Shown here piece after piece: positions 1 to 9,408 of a stretch of 50,253 bases of DNA. Source of the DNA: Bacteroidota bacterium (GTDB lineage: Bacteria > Bacteroidota > Bacteroidia > Bacteroidales > Prolixibacteraceae); assembly GCA_023251435.1 (NCBI GenBank), contig JAHEYU010000044.1, forward strand, positions 1-50,253, in the 5' to 3' direction. The translations under genes were made by a program, and so were the position numbers. The first letter of the stretch is position 1, and each line of letters opens with the position of its first letter. The notes below the pieces were generated by a model. It was not told where the DNA came from and searched no databases. It saw only the letters and a list, made by a program, of their open reading frames with translations.

Positions 1-573
1 TATATGGATTGCAAAGTGACACAAGGTTTGTATAATAAAAAAGACGGTTTGTGGTGGCGCGATAAGGACTTTTTGCCTCCGTACAAGGAACCCAACGGCG
101 AAGATTGTTACTGGTCGCGAGGAAACGGCTGGGTAGTTGCGGCCTTGGTTCGGGTGATGGACATTACGCCAAGCGATCCGCACTATAACGAATACAAAAA
201 GACTTATCTGGCAATGATGAAGGCTTTGCTGCCTATTCAGCGCGAAGATGGATTCTGGAATGCCAGTTTGCACGACCCGAATAATTTCGGTGGAAAAGAA
301 ACTACCGGAACAGCGCTGTTTGTATATGGAATGGCCTGGGGCGTGAACAACGGAATGTTAAGCGCTAAAAAATACATGCCTGCCATTACCAAAGGCTGGA
401 ATGCTATGGCCAACGAAGCCGTTCATGCCAACGGATTTTTAGGATACACGCAGGGCACCGGCAAGCAACCTTCAGACGGACAACCTGTAACTTACACTAG
501 CATGCCCGATTTTGAAGATTACGGTTTGGGCTGTTTCCTCCTGGCCGGAAGCGAAGTGTTTAAACTTCAGTAG
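1..573 (+). CDS. GH105/GH88-family unsaturated glucuronyl (rhamnogalacturonyl) hydrolase, 3' part
   Basis: The reading frame is open from the first base, so the gene starts upstream and only the last 190 codons are present; the first ATG in view is internal. The visible part carries the WSRGNGW segment typical of the GH88/GH105 (alpha/alpha)6-barrel hydrolases (YteR-like), followed by the helical repeats and the GFWNASL and GKETTGTALFVYG stretches. These enzymes hydrate and release the 4,5-unsaturated uronic acid left at the non-reducing end after pectin or rhamnogalacturonan lyase cleavage. The N-terminal half, any signal peptide and part of the active site lie outside the window, so localisation is unknown. 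A strong hairpin follows the stop. Other pectin-type genes lie nearby (CE7 esterase, PL10 lyase). GH105 is favoured over GH88 from the YteR-like look, but the split is inferred. Confidence 0.88.
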   Translation, partial: YMDCKVTQGLYNKKDGLWWRDKDFLPPYKEPNGEDCYWSRGNGWVVAALVRVMDITPSDPHYNEYKKTYLAMMKALLPIQREDGFWNASLHDPNNFGGKETTGTALFVYGMAWGVNNGMLSAKKYMPAITKGWNAMANEAVHANGFLGYTQGTGKQPSDGQPVTYTSMPDFEDYGLGCFLLAGSEVFKLQ

Positions 574-602
574 TGCATCAGGAAGAAGGAAATTGAAAAA
601 TG

Positions 603-643
603 AAAACAACAAAACCGGTAAAGATGACCGGTTTTGTTGTTTT
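603..643. terminator. Bidirectional intrinsic terminator between GH105 and the SPFH gene
   Basis: A perfect 17-bp inverted repeat (603-619 paired with 627-643) encloses a 7-nt loop. The A-rich left arm and T-rich right arm give a U-tract on either strand. It sits between two convergent genes, so it can serve both. Confidence 0.85.
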
Positions 644-661
644 GTAAAATTTGAGGTAATT

Positions 662-1558
662 TTATTTTCCATCCACAATAATCGGACTTCCTTTTTTACT
701 GTCCATGATAATAAGTTTTGCATTTGGCGATGTGGCAATGGCTTTAATCATTTCATACTGCAATTGTCTGTCGCTTAATCCAGTGCTTAAAATTTTCTGA
801 TAATCGGCAATACCTTGTGCTTCTACTCTTAACCGTTCTGCTTCCTGTGTTGCTTTCTGAAGTACAAAGGTCATTTTTTGTGCGTCCTGCTCGGCATTGA
901 TTTTCGATTCGATCGCTGCTTTTACAGATTCAGGAAGAGTAATGTTCCGAACTAAAAGTTGTTCAAGAATTAATCCCCTACTCTTAAAATCATCTTCAAT
1001 AGATTTGAAAATTCGTGCCTGAAATTCATCTCGTTTGGTTGAATAAAGGGCGACAGCATCGTAATAAACGGCATTATCTCTGATTTTTGTCCGGCAAATG
1101 GGACGAACAATGGTATTCCGGTAATCGGTCCCAATTTCTTTTAAAATACGTGGAGCCTCGTTTGGAATTACCTTGTAGAGTACAGTCAGGTCGATCACAA
1201 CTTCAAGTCCGTCGGCTGATAAAACCCGGATGGCATCGTCGCCCATTTTGTTGCCTTCATCCTGCACTCCCGACATGGTGTAATTTTGTGTGCGAACATC
1301 AAAAGTAACCACTTCTACCAATGGGTTGATTACATTTAGTCCGCTTTCAAGAATGTTGTTATTCACTTTCCCAAAGAGTTTCTGAACTCCTACATCACCA
1401 GGTTCAATTTGTTTAACTGAAGCATAAAGTGCACCTGCCAATACAACAAGAATTCCGACCAGTTTGATGGTATTGCCATAAGCTTTCAGTGGCGATTCGT
1501 TTTTCGAAACCACCAGACCAACTACAATAACTACGATACCAATAATGATGATGAACAT
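662..1558 (-). CDS. SPFH/Band 7 (prohibitin/HflC-like) membrane protein
   Basis: The 298-residue protein has two hydrophobic segments at about residues 1-18 and 31-47, then a Band 7/SPFH domain from about residue 48 (VKQIEPGDVGVQKLFGKV) to about 210. A charged Ala/Glu-rich helical segment (about 208-255, including INAEQDAQKMTFVLQKATQE) follows; this is the region that drives oligomerisation in prohibitins and HflC. The C-terminus resembles the short tails of bacterial prohibitin homologues. Family members form large ring-like membrane assemblies that organise membrane domains or modulate FtsH-type proteases. No FtsH, HflK or NfeD partner is adjacent: the gene stands alone, convergent to GH105 and divergent from the CE7 gene. 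The family is secure; the specific role is not known. Confidence 0.85.
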   Translation of the reverse strand: MFIIIIGIVVIVVGLVVSKNESPLKAYGNTIKLVGILVVLAGALYASVKQIEPGDVGVQKLFGKVNNNILESGLNVINPLVEVVTFDVRTQNYTMSGVQDEGNKMGDDAIRVLSADGLEVVIDLTVLYKVIPNEAPRILKEIGTDYRNTIVRPICRTKIRDNAVYYDAVALYSTKRDEFQARIFKSIEDDFKSRGLILEQLLVRNITLPESVKAAIESKINAEQDAQKMTFVLQKATQEAERLRVEAQGIADYQKILSTGLSDRQLQYEMIKAIATSPNAKLIIMDSKKGSPIIVDGK

Positions 1559-1696
1559 TTTTGTTTGTTTTTAATGGTTAAAAATCGAATTGATTATACA
1601 TGATGAATGAGTTTCTGTTTCGTGGATTATCGTTTAAATATATGGAATTAGCGGCAGATTTGAATAATAAAGCAGTGAATTCATTTTTAAGAACAC

Positions 1697-1717
1697 AACA
1701 GGTTTTCAAAACCTGTT
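1697..1717. repeat. 21-bp palindrome in the SPFH/CE7 intergenic region
   Basis: Arms at 1697-1706 and 1708-1717 are perfect 10-bp inverted repeats around one central base (aacaggtttt-c-aaaacctgtt). A TAnnTTTG-type box (tatctttg, about 1726-1733) lies just downstream, so the palindrome would cover the -33 region of a plus-strand promoter. It may be an operator or a copy of a dispersed short palindrome; the sequence alone does not decide. Confidence 0.5.
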
Positions 1718-1871
1718 ACGTCTTTTATCTTTGGCAACGCAAATTATTTCACCAACCCAATGATTCAGGATATAACCCCGCACTATTTTCAGTAATTTGA
1801 ATCTTTTCAATCTGGCATATATATTATTCAGGTTTCCCCTAACTTGATGTGTTCGCGCATACAAAAAACCT

Positions 1872-1879
1872 TATTTTTG
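1872..1879 (+). promoter_or_regulatory. Putative -7 box (TAnnTTTG) for the CE7 esterase gene
   Basis: The octamer tatttttg matches the Bacteroidota primary sigma -7 consensus. It lies 20 bp before the ATG chosen at 1900, giving a very short leader. It also lies inside the longer open frame that starts at 1849, which argues for the downstream start. A TTG at 1844-1846 is 25 bp upstream, a poor -33 spacing. Confidence 0.4.
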
Positions 1880-1899
1880 ACCAACTTAATTCTAAATCC

Positions 1900-3207
1900 A
1901 TGACACTAAAAAAACTAAAAACAGTGTTGTTGCTTGGCTGTTTGCTAAGCGGCTTTCTTCTGTCGGCACAGCCCATCGAAAGACTCGTAAAAATTGTGGT
2001 AGCGCCCGATCATGCCAATTGGGTTTACAAACCTGGCGAAAAGGCCAATTTTCAGGTAACTGTCTTGAAAAACAGCGAACCAGTGCCGAATGCGAAAATT
2101 AAGTATGAATTTGGTCCTGAAATGATTACCCCGACCAAACGCGATTCTGCAGTACTGAAGGATGGTCAGTTCAGGATTGATGCCGGAACTTTAAAAGAAG
2201 CCGGATTCTTGCGCTGCAAAGTGTCGGCGGTGGTCGATGGCGTTCGCTACGAAAACCTTGCTACAGCCGCTTTTTCGCCTGAACAGATTAAGCCAACGGC
2301 AGAATTGCCTGCCGACTTTGTTCAGTTTTGGGACAAAGCCAAAGCCGATGCAGCCAAAGTTCCGATGGACGTAAAGCTGACTTTGCTGCCCGATCGCTGT
2401 ACCGAAAAAGTAAATGTTTATCATGCTAACATTCAGAATTACAGGGTTGGAACACGTTTGTACGGAATTTTATGCGTACCGAAAAAGGCGGGCAAATATC
2501 CGGCTGTGCTTAAAGTTCCCGGAGCTGGTGTTCGACCATATAGCGGCGATGTGGCAACCGCTGAAAACGGAATTATTACCTTCGAGATTGGTATTCATGG
2601 TATTTCGGTTATCATGGATCCTGCGGTTTATCTTGATTTGGGAAAAACCACGCTCGATGGCTACCCGTTTTTTAATCTCGACGATCGCAACCGCTATTAC
2701 TACAAACGCGTTTACCTGGGTTGCGTTCGTGCCATCGATTTCATTTATTCGTTGGCCGAATTCGACGGATCAACTTTGGCGGTTACCGGCGGAAGCCAGG
2801 GCGGTGCTTTGTCGATTGTTACTGCCGGATTGGACTCACGCATTAAATACCTTGCTGCTTTTTATCCGGCGCTTAGCGACCTGACCGGCTATTTGCACGG
2901 AAGGGCAGGAGGGTGGCCGCACATGTTTAACGAGTACAACAAAGCTTTCAATGCCAAACCCGACAAAATTGAAACCTCGAAATATTACGATGTAGTTAAT
3001 TTTGCCCGTCAGGTAAAAGTTCCGGGATATTATTCGTGGGGATACAATGATGTAACTTGTCCGCCAACATCGATGTATTCGGCCTATAATGTCACAACCG
3101 CTCCAAAAGAACTATACATTTACGAGGAAACCGGCCACTGGACGTATCCAGAACAACGCGAAAAAATGCAGAATTGGCTGGTTGAAAAACTGGCAGGAAA
3201 GAAATAA
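1900..3207 (+). CDS. Secreted CE7-like acetyl xylan esterase / cephalosporin-C deacetylase family
   Basis: The start at 1900 is preferred over the ATG at 1849 because it begins directly with a signal peptide (MTLKKLKTVLLLGCLLSGFL, cut after about residue 23) and because a -7-like box lies between the two. Residues about 24-125 look like an Ig-type beta-sandwich (VVAPDHANWVYKPGEKANF). From about 130 an AXE1/CE7 alpha/beta hydrolase follows. The likely triad is Ser299 in GGSQGG, Asp384 in WGYNDVT and His413 in ETGHW. The family removes acetyl groups from xylo-oligosaccharides and other small acetylated sugars. The extra N-terminal domain is common in Bacteroidota versions. The export signal places it in the periplasm or outside the cell. 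The substrate is inferred; acetylated pectin or hemicellulose fits the nearby GH105 gene. Confidence 0.85.
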   Translation: MTLKKLKTVLLLGCLLSGFLLSAQPIERLVKIVVAPDHANWVYKPGEKANFQVTVLKNSEPVPNAKIKYEFGPEMITPTKRDSAVLKDGQFRIDAGTLKEAGFLRCKVSAVVDGVRYENLATAAFSPEQIKPTAELPADFVQFWDKAKADAAKVPMDVKLTLLPDRCTEKVNVYHANIQNYRVGTRLYGILCVPKKAGKYPAVLKVPGAGVRPYSGDVATAENGIITFEIGIHGISVIMDPAVYLDLGKTTLDGYPFFNLDDRNRYYYKRVYLGCVRAIDFIYSLAEFDGSTLAVTGGSQGGALSIVTAGLDSRIKYLAAFYPALSDLTGYLHGRAGGWPHMFNEYNKAFNAKPDKIETSKYYDVVNFARQVKVPGYYSWGYNDVTCPPTSMYSAYNVTTAPKELYIYEETGHWTYPEQREKMQNWLVEKLAGKK

Positions 3208-3227
3208 AAGTAATTTGTTCAGTCTGA

Positions 3228-3267
3228 AAAACAACAAACCCGGCACTCAGACCGGGTTTGTTGTTTT
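3228..3267. terminator. Bidirectional intrinsic terminator between CE7 and katG
   Basis: A perfect 16-bp inverted repeat (3228-3243 with 3252-3267) has an 8-nt loop, an A-rich left arm and a T-rich right arm. It sits between the convergent CE7 and katG genes. Its arms are nearly the same as those of the terminator at 603-643. Confidence 0.85.
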
Positions 3268-3284
3268 AATTTTTACTGAAATTG

Positions 3285-5501
<2,217 letters not shown>

Positions 5502-5672
5502 TTAAATTGTTTTCTAATGTTTTATAAGGTAAGTAATGTGCTTCCTGACATATTTGTAACAATTACCCCAGGCAAAAGGTTATTCACTGAAAAAATGTTC
5601 TTTAATACCTTCTGTTCGTAATTATTTCCTCAAAGTTGGTACGCATTCGTAAAAATCTTTTAACCCAAAAAA

Positions 5673-6908
5673 ATGAACTTGAAGAATTTAATCTGCCTGA
5701 TTGTCGTAATGGCAATCGTTTCTGGAGTAACAACAGCTCAAGCCCAGTGGCGAGGCCCAAACCGCGACGGCATTTACAACGAAACCAATTTATTAAAACA
5801 ATGGCCTGCCGATGGCCCAAAATTGCTTTGGTCGTTCGAAGAACTGGGAACGGGGCAGGGGAGCGTGGTGGTGGCAGATGAAATGGTTTTCGTTACCGGA
5901 ATTCCCGATACGCTAAATTCGGATGGCTATCTTTTTGCTTTCGACACCAACGGCAAATTGCTCTGGAAAAAGAACTACGGAAAAGACTGGACAGGCATTT
6001 TCCCCGGAGCGCGATCAACCCCAACGGTGGCTCGCGATCTGATTTATATTGAAGGCGGAAACGGACATGTATTTTGCCTGAAAGCCAAAACTGGTGAACC
6101 GGTTTGGAGTGTCGATTTTTTCAAAGACCTGAAAGCTGATTCTGTTCAGTTTGGTTTCTCTGAATCGATTCTGATTGACGGCGAACGATTGTATTGTACA
6201 CCCGGCGGAAAGGAAAATAATATGGTTGCCCTGAACCGATTTACCGGCGCGAAGATTTGGTCAAGTCCGGCGTATGGCGAGAAAGCAACGTACAGTTCTC
6301 CCATTGTTTTTAGCCACAATGGCAACCGAATTCTGGCAAACCTGACTTCGACTTCAATTGTCGGATTGGATGCTATTACCGGCCAGATGTACTGGCGGAT
6401 TCATCAGTTTCAGGACAATAAAATACACGCCAACACGCCTGTGTATTTCAATGGGAATCTGATTGTTTCAAGTGCTTCGCGCAAAGACAGCTCGGGTTTG
6501 GTGTCGCTAAAACTCTCACCCGATGGTAAAAAGGCTGAAATTGCCTGGCGAAATAGGGAATTCATTAATCTTCAGAGTGGTTTTGTTCTAATAGATGGAT
6601 ACGTTTATGGATCGGCACACATTCAGCCCAAATGGTTTTGCATTGATGCCCAAACCGGACAAACCAAATACATTGCCAAAGAATTGGGTGGTGGACCAGT
6701 GATTTATGCTGACGGGCTGTTTTACTGCTATGCCGAAAAAGATGGTGAAATGGCGCTAGCCGAAGGTACTCCGGAGCAATTCCGCATTATCAGTAAATTT
6801 AAAGTTCCGCTCGGAACCGCACAACACTGGGCACATCAGGTAATTGCCGATGGTAAATTGTATATCAGGCACAACAATGCGCTGATGGTTTACGACATCA
6901 GGAAATAG
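5673..6908 (+). CDS. Secreted PQQ-like beta-propeller repeat protein
   Basis: The 411-residue protein opens with a signal peptide (MNLKNLICLIVVMAIVSGVT, cut near residue 24) and then the WRGPNRDGIY motif that marks a large class of exported PQQ-type propellers. Blades repeat roughly every 45-50 residues with GKLLWKK, GEPVWSV, GAKIWSS and GQMYWRI type edges. It belongs with the outer-membrane-assembly BamB/quinoprotein-fold proteins, but I do not see the residues that would show bound PQQ or catalysis, so a scaffold or binding role is as likely as an enzyme. It is divergent from katG and ends at a hairpin shared with the convergent CPBP gene. Function unknown beyond the fold. Confidence 0.8.
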   Translation: MNLKNLICLIVVMAIVSGVTTAQAQWRGPNRDGIYNETNLLKQWPADGPKLLWSFEELGTGQGSVVVADEMVFVTGIPDTLNSDGYLFAFDTNGKLLWKKNYGKDWTGIFPGARSTPTVARDLIYIEGGNGHVFCLKAKTGEPVWSVDFFKDLKADSVQFGFSESILIDGERLYCTPGGKENNMVALNRFTGAKIWSSPAYGEKATYSSPIVFSHNGNRILANLTSTSIVGLDAITGQMYWRIHQFQDNKIHANTPVYFNGNLIVSSASRKDSSGLVSLKLSPDGKKAEIAWRNREFINLQSGFVLIDGYVYGSAHIQPKWFCIDAQTGQTKYIAKELGGGPVIYADGLFYCYAEKDGEMALAEGTPEQFRIISKFKVPLGTAQHWAHQVIADGKLYIRHNNALMVYDIRK

Positions 6909-6917
6909 TGGTTGAAA

Positions 6918-6967
6918 AATAACTGGCGGAAGAATAGCCTTGTGGTTCAGTTCTTCTGCCAGTTATT
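6918..6967. terminator. Bidirectional terminator between PQQ-repeat and CPBP genes
   Basis: A 17-bp stem (6918-6934 with 6951-6967, one G-T pair) has a 16-nt loop. The right arm includes the stop codon of the minus-strand CPBP gene (6963-6965), so the hairpin overlaps the coding end. Confidence 0.65.
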
Positions 6968-7805
6968 GAATGGCTGCATTTGTGGTAATTTCAAGATTAT
7001 TGAACCTCTTTTTTAGAATTCTCAATCCGGCGATCAAAATTGCAATCGACGAGATGAAAACAATAGAATAAATAGCCCAATTGTTGATTAGTTGGTAAAA
7101 TGTTTCAATGTTTTTATCAATTCCAAACGTCAGGACAAACGCCGCGAAATTGTTTACAAAATGCAGGATGATTCCAGGGATCAGAGAATTTGTTTTCCAA
7201 TACAGCCAACCGAAAAATAATCCAAAGATAATTGCGCCAATGGCTTGCCAGGGATTCAAATGAAACACTCCAAACAAAACTGCCGACCAGATGATTGCTT
7301 TTTGCGGGGAATAATTGCGTAGAAATCCTTCGAGAATAATACCCCTGAAAAGTATTTCCTCTAAAATTGGAGCAGCAACAGCCACTGAAATAAAGGAAAG
7401 TATATTGGGTTGGATCATTTTCTCAAAATATGCTTTGACTGAATCAGGCATTGGAATCAACAACGAAAGTGGTTCTGAAATAATAATCAGTGCAATTAAC
7501 ACAACTATTGAAATGAAAATTACCGGGGCAGAGACAGATTTGATTTTTAGTTTAAAATCAGGATCATTCGCCGATCTTATTCTTTGCAGCCCTATTTTAA
7601 TTGTGATGACAAAAAGGGCAATATAAAGGGATAAGAAAATTAATCCATCAGTAATAGATTGTTCGATTTCCAAATTTTTCAGGATAAGACCAATAACTAC
7701 GAGGGGAATTGCCAATGGGATTGACAGCAGAATTAGCTTCAAAAGCAAGCCGGAAGCTTGTTTTACAGTCGGGTAGTACTGTTTTTCGGATGTTGATGTT
7801 TCCAT
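6963..7805 (-). CDS. CPBP-family intramembrane glutamic protease (Abi/CAAX type)
   Basis: The 280-residue protein has about eight hydrophobic segments. It carries the three CPBP/Abi motifs: EEILFR at residues 149-154 (catalytic Glu pair and Arg), FGVFH at 178-182 and HFVNN at 215-219. The family includes eukaryotic Rce1 CAAX proteases and bacterial proteins tied to bacteriocin immunity or membrane signalling; natural substrates of most bacterial members are unknown. It is the last gene of the seven-gene minus-strand cluster, 20 bp after the PL10 gene, and its stop lies within the terminator hairpin. Its link with the polysaccharide genes is by position only. Confidence 0.88.
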   Translation of the reverse strand: METSTSEKQYYPTVKQASGLLLKLILLSIPLAIPLVVIGLILKNLEIEQSITDGLIFLSLYIALFVITIKIGLQRIRSANDPDFKLKIKSVSAPVIFISIVVLIALIIISEPLSLLIPMPDSVKAYFEKMIQPNILSFISVAVAAPILEEILFRGIILEGFLRNYSPQKAIIWSAVLFGVFHLNPWQAIGAIIFGLFFGWLYWKTNSLIPGIILHFVNNFAAFVLTFGIDKNIETFYQLINNWAIYSIVFISSIAILIAGLRILKKRFNNLEITTNAAIQ

Positions 7806-7825
7806 AAATTAGTTGTTTAATAAAA

Positions 7826-8911
7826 CTATTTAATCCATTTGGCTTTCCATTGTGGATATTTTTTAAACACTTTTAGAGGTGAATCGGTGTACCAACTGTA
7901 ACCATTCCGGCGTTCGTAGCCGATTTCTTCGAGGGTGCTTTTTTTGATTCCATCGCGGTCGGATACATACGGAAGTTCGGTTTCCAGATCGTAAAAGCGC
8001 GCCCACATATCACCTGCCAAAGGATCGGTCACAATCCGACGGTCTTTTTTCCCTTCAGCATTTGTAAAGTTATCCCAACGCGTATTTTTTATTCGATGGG
8101 TATCCAGCCATTCAATTCCACCCTGAACAGCGCGAATAATTTCAGGTGATGGATTTTCAATCTCCATAAGTATTTCAAGAAGCCCGACCGACTCGGCACC
8201 GCTAAATGAGGGCAATTCGTAGGCACGTGCTTTATCCGGTAGAAATGTGTTTTCGTCGTGCTGGGCACACCAAACGGTAGGTTTCCCGTTGACGATAATT
8301 TGTGTTTTCAGGATAATTTCTACTCCTTTTCCCCATGCTTTTTTTGAATCGGCCAAAAGTTTATCGTCGGTTACGAAGGCAAATAAAGGTTTCCGATCGT
8401 TTATTTCCTTTAAAAGTTTTAGCAAACGGGCATGGGCATCGTCGTTGAAAGTAATGTGTGTGTAATAGCCTTTTTTTAGCGGATAAAACATGGGCCATCC
8501 GCCATTGTCGTACTGGGCTTTCAGAATGAAACGAAGTCCGTTTTCCACCGCAGTTTTATAAGTATCGCTGCCTGTTTTGGCGTACATTTTGGCCAGAAAA
8601 CGCATCTCTGTAGTGGTGGCGCCATTGTCGAAAATTGCATCCTCGTTGCTTTTCTCTTTCAAAATTTTGGCTTTTTCGGCTTCTGAAAGAGGTAAATGAA
8701 ACGCGGTATTTTTGGGCCATCCTCCAATGTTGCGTTGGTAAAGCAGCACATTTTCAGCTACCCGAACCGATTCATCCGAACCGTACCATTCATCTGGCAT
8801 TCCGGTGGCTACCGACGACCAACTACGCTCATTAATTGGCTTTTGCGCTTGTGATGTCAGTCCAAATATTCCACAAAAAATAATCAGCGAAACAATTTTG
8901 AATATTTTCAT
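7826..8911 (-). CDS. Secreted pectate lyase, PL10 family
   Basis: The 361-residue protein has a signal peptide ending near SQAQ (about residue 23), then an (alpha/alpha) toroid-type lyase with PL10 signatures: YQRNIGGWPKN, DNGATTTEMRFLAKMY, YDNGGWPMFYPL, YYTHITFNDDAHARLL, ELPSFSGAESVGLL and the C-terminal RFYDLETELPYVSDRDG. PL10 enzymes cleave polygalacturonate by calcium-dependent beta-elimination, leaving 4,5-unsaturated ends, the kind of product that GH105/GH88 enzymes (1-573) act on. Size matches single-domain PL10 enzymes. It lies 11 bp downstream of the cupin gene, pointing to co-transcription. The export signal puts it in the periplasm or on the surface; no lipobox is seen. Confidence 0.92.
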   Translation of the reverse strand: MKIFKIVSLIIFCGIFGLTSQAQKPINERSWSSVATGMPDEWYGSDESVRVAENVLLYQRNIGGWPKNTAFHLPLSEAEKAKILKEKSNEDAIFDNGATTTEMRFLAKMYAKTGSDTYKTAVENGLRFILKAQYDNGGWPMFYPLKKGYYTHITFNDDAHARLLKLLKEINDRKPLFAFVTDDKLLADSKKAWGKGVEIILKTQIIVNGKPTVWCAQHDENTFLPDKARAYELPSFSGAESVGLLEILMEIENPSPEIIRAVQGGIEWLDTHRIKNTRWDNFTNAEGKKDRRIVTDPLAGDMWARFYDLETELPYVSDRDGIKKSTLEEIGYERRNGYSWYTDSPLKVFKKYPQWKAKWIK

Positions 8912-8922
8912 TGCACTTGGTT

Positions 8923-9366
8923 TTAATTGACTGGGTATTTTCTAATAACTAAATATTTAAGCTCGGTTGAACCTGCATTGCTGATTCCGTGTTCGCTGCC
9001 AACAGGGCAATAAAAACTGGAATAAGCCCCGCCAGTCGTGGTTTTTCCATCAATAGAAAATTGTGCAGTGCCTTCCAGAACAAAGAAAATTTCGTCGCCT
9101 TCGTGTTTGTGTGCCGCATGTGTAGCCTGATGTGGTGCGACAACACTCATTTTTACAGTAAGTCCGTCTTCCAGAAATTTTTGCGCGATAAACCAATATT
9201 GGTATCCAACCGAAGTTTTGACAGTTTTTGCTGTATCAAATTGATTGATACAATTTTCGATGGTGTATTTTTTCGCTTCCGAAGGAGTTTTCGGAGCCTG
9301 ATCCTGTGCAAATGCGAATATGGATGACAGTAAAAGTAAGAAAACAAGGAGAAAATAGGACTTCAT
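8923..9366 (-). CDS. Exported single-domain cupin protein (KdgF-like possibility)
   Basis: The start is placed at 9366 (MKSYFLLVFLLLLSSIFAFA), which begins a clear signal peptide; an in-frame ATG 11 codons upstream adds only a short non-signal extension. The 147-residue product carries a complete cupin core: motif 1 HKHEGDEIFFVLEG fits HxH-x3-E-x6-G and motif 2 PVGSEHGISN fits PxG-x2-H-x3-N, so all four metal ligands are present. It sits between a PL10 pectate lyase and a glycoside hydrolase. KdgF cupins linearise unsaturated uronates released by such lyases, making a KdgF-like role possible, but KdgF is normally cytoplasmic and this protein is exported. A sugar-binding or other cupin enzyme is equally possible. 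Confidence 0.8.
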   Translation of the reverse strand: MKSYFLLVFLLLLSSIFAFAQDQAPKTPSEAKKYTIENCINQFDTAKTVKTSVGYQYWFIAQKFLEDGLTVKMSVVAPHQATHAAHKHEGDEIFFVLEGTAQFSIDGKTTTGGAYSSFYCPVGSEHGISNAGSTELKYLVIRKYPVN

Positions 9367-9408
9367 GGTTGTAGGTTTAAAGATTATAATTAATGCCAAA
9401 GAAACGAT

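Larger units (their letters stand above)
1559..1899. other. Intergenic region between SPFH and CE7 genes
   Basis: This 341-bp gap carries the divergent upstream regions of two genes, one 21-bp palindrome and a -7-like box (both listed separately). A 66-codon open frame at 1600-1800 has no recognisable family, no ribosome-binding site and a composition like the surrounding DNA, so it is not called. I see no RNA gene here. Confidence 0.5.

Noticed and set aside
1600-1800. 66-codon open frame upstream of the CE7 gene
   Set aside because: No family likeness or ribosome-binding site, and it runs over a palindrome and a promoter-like box; best read as intergenic DNA.
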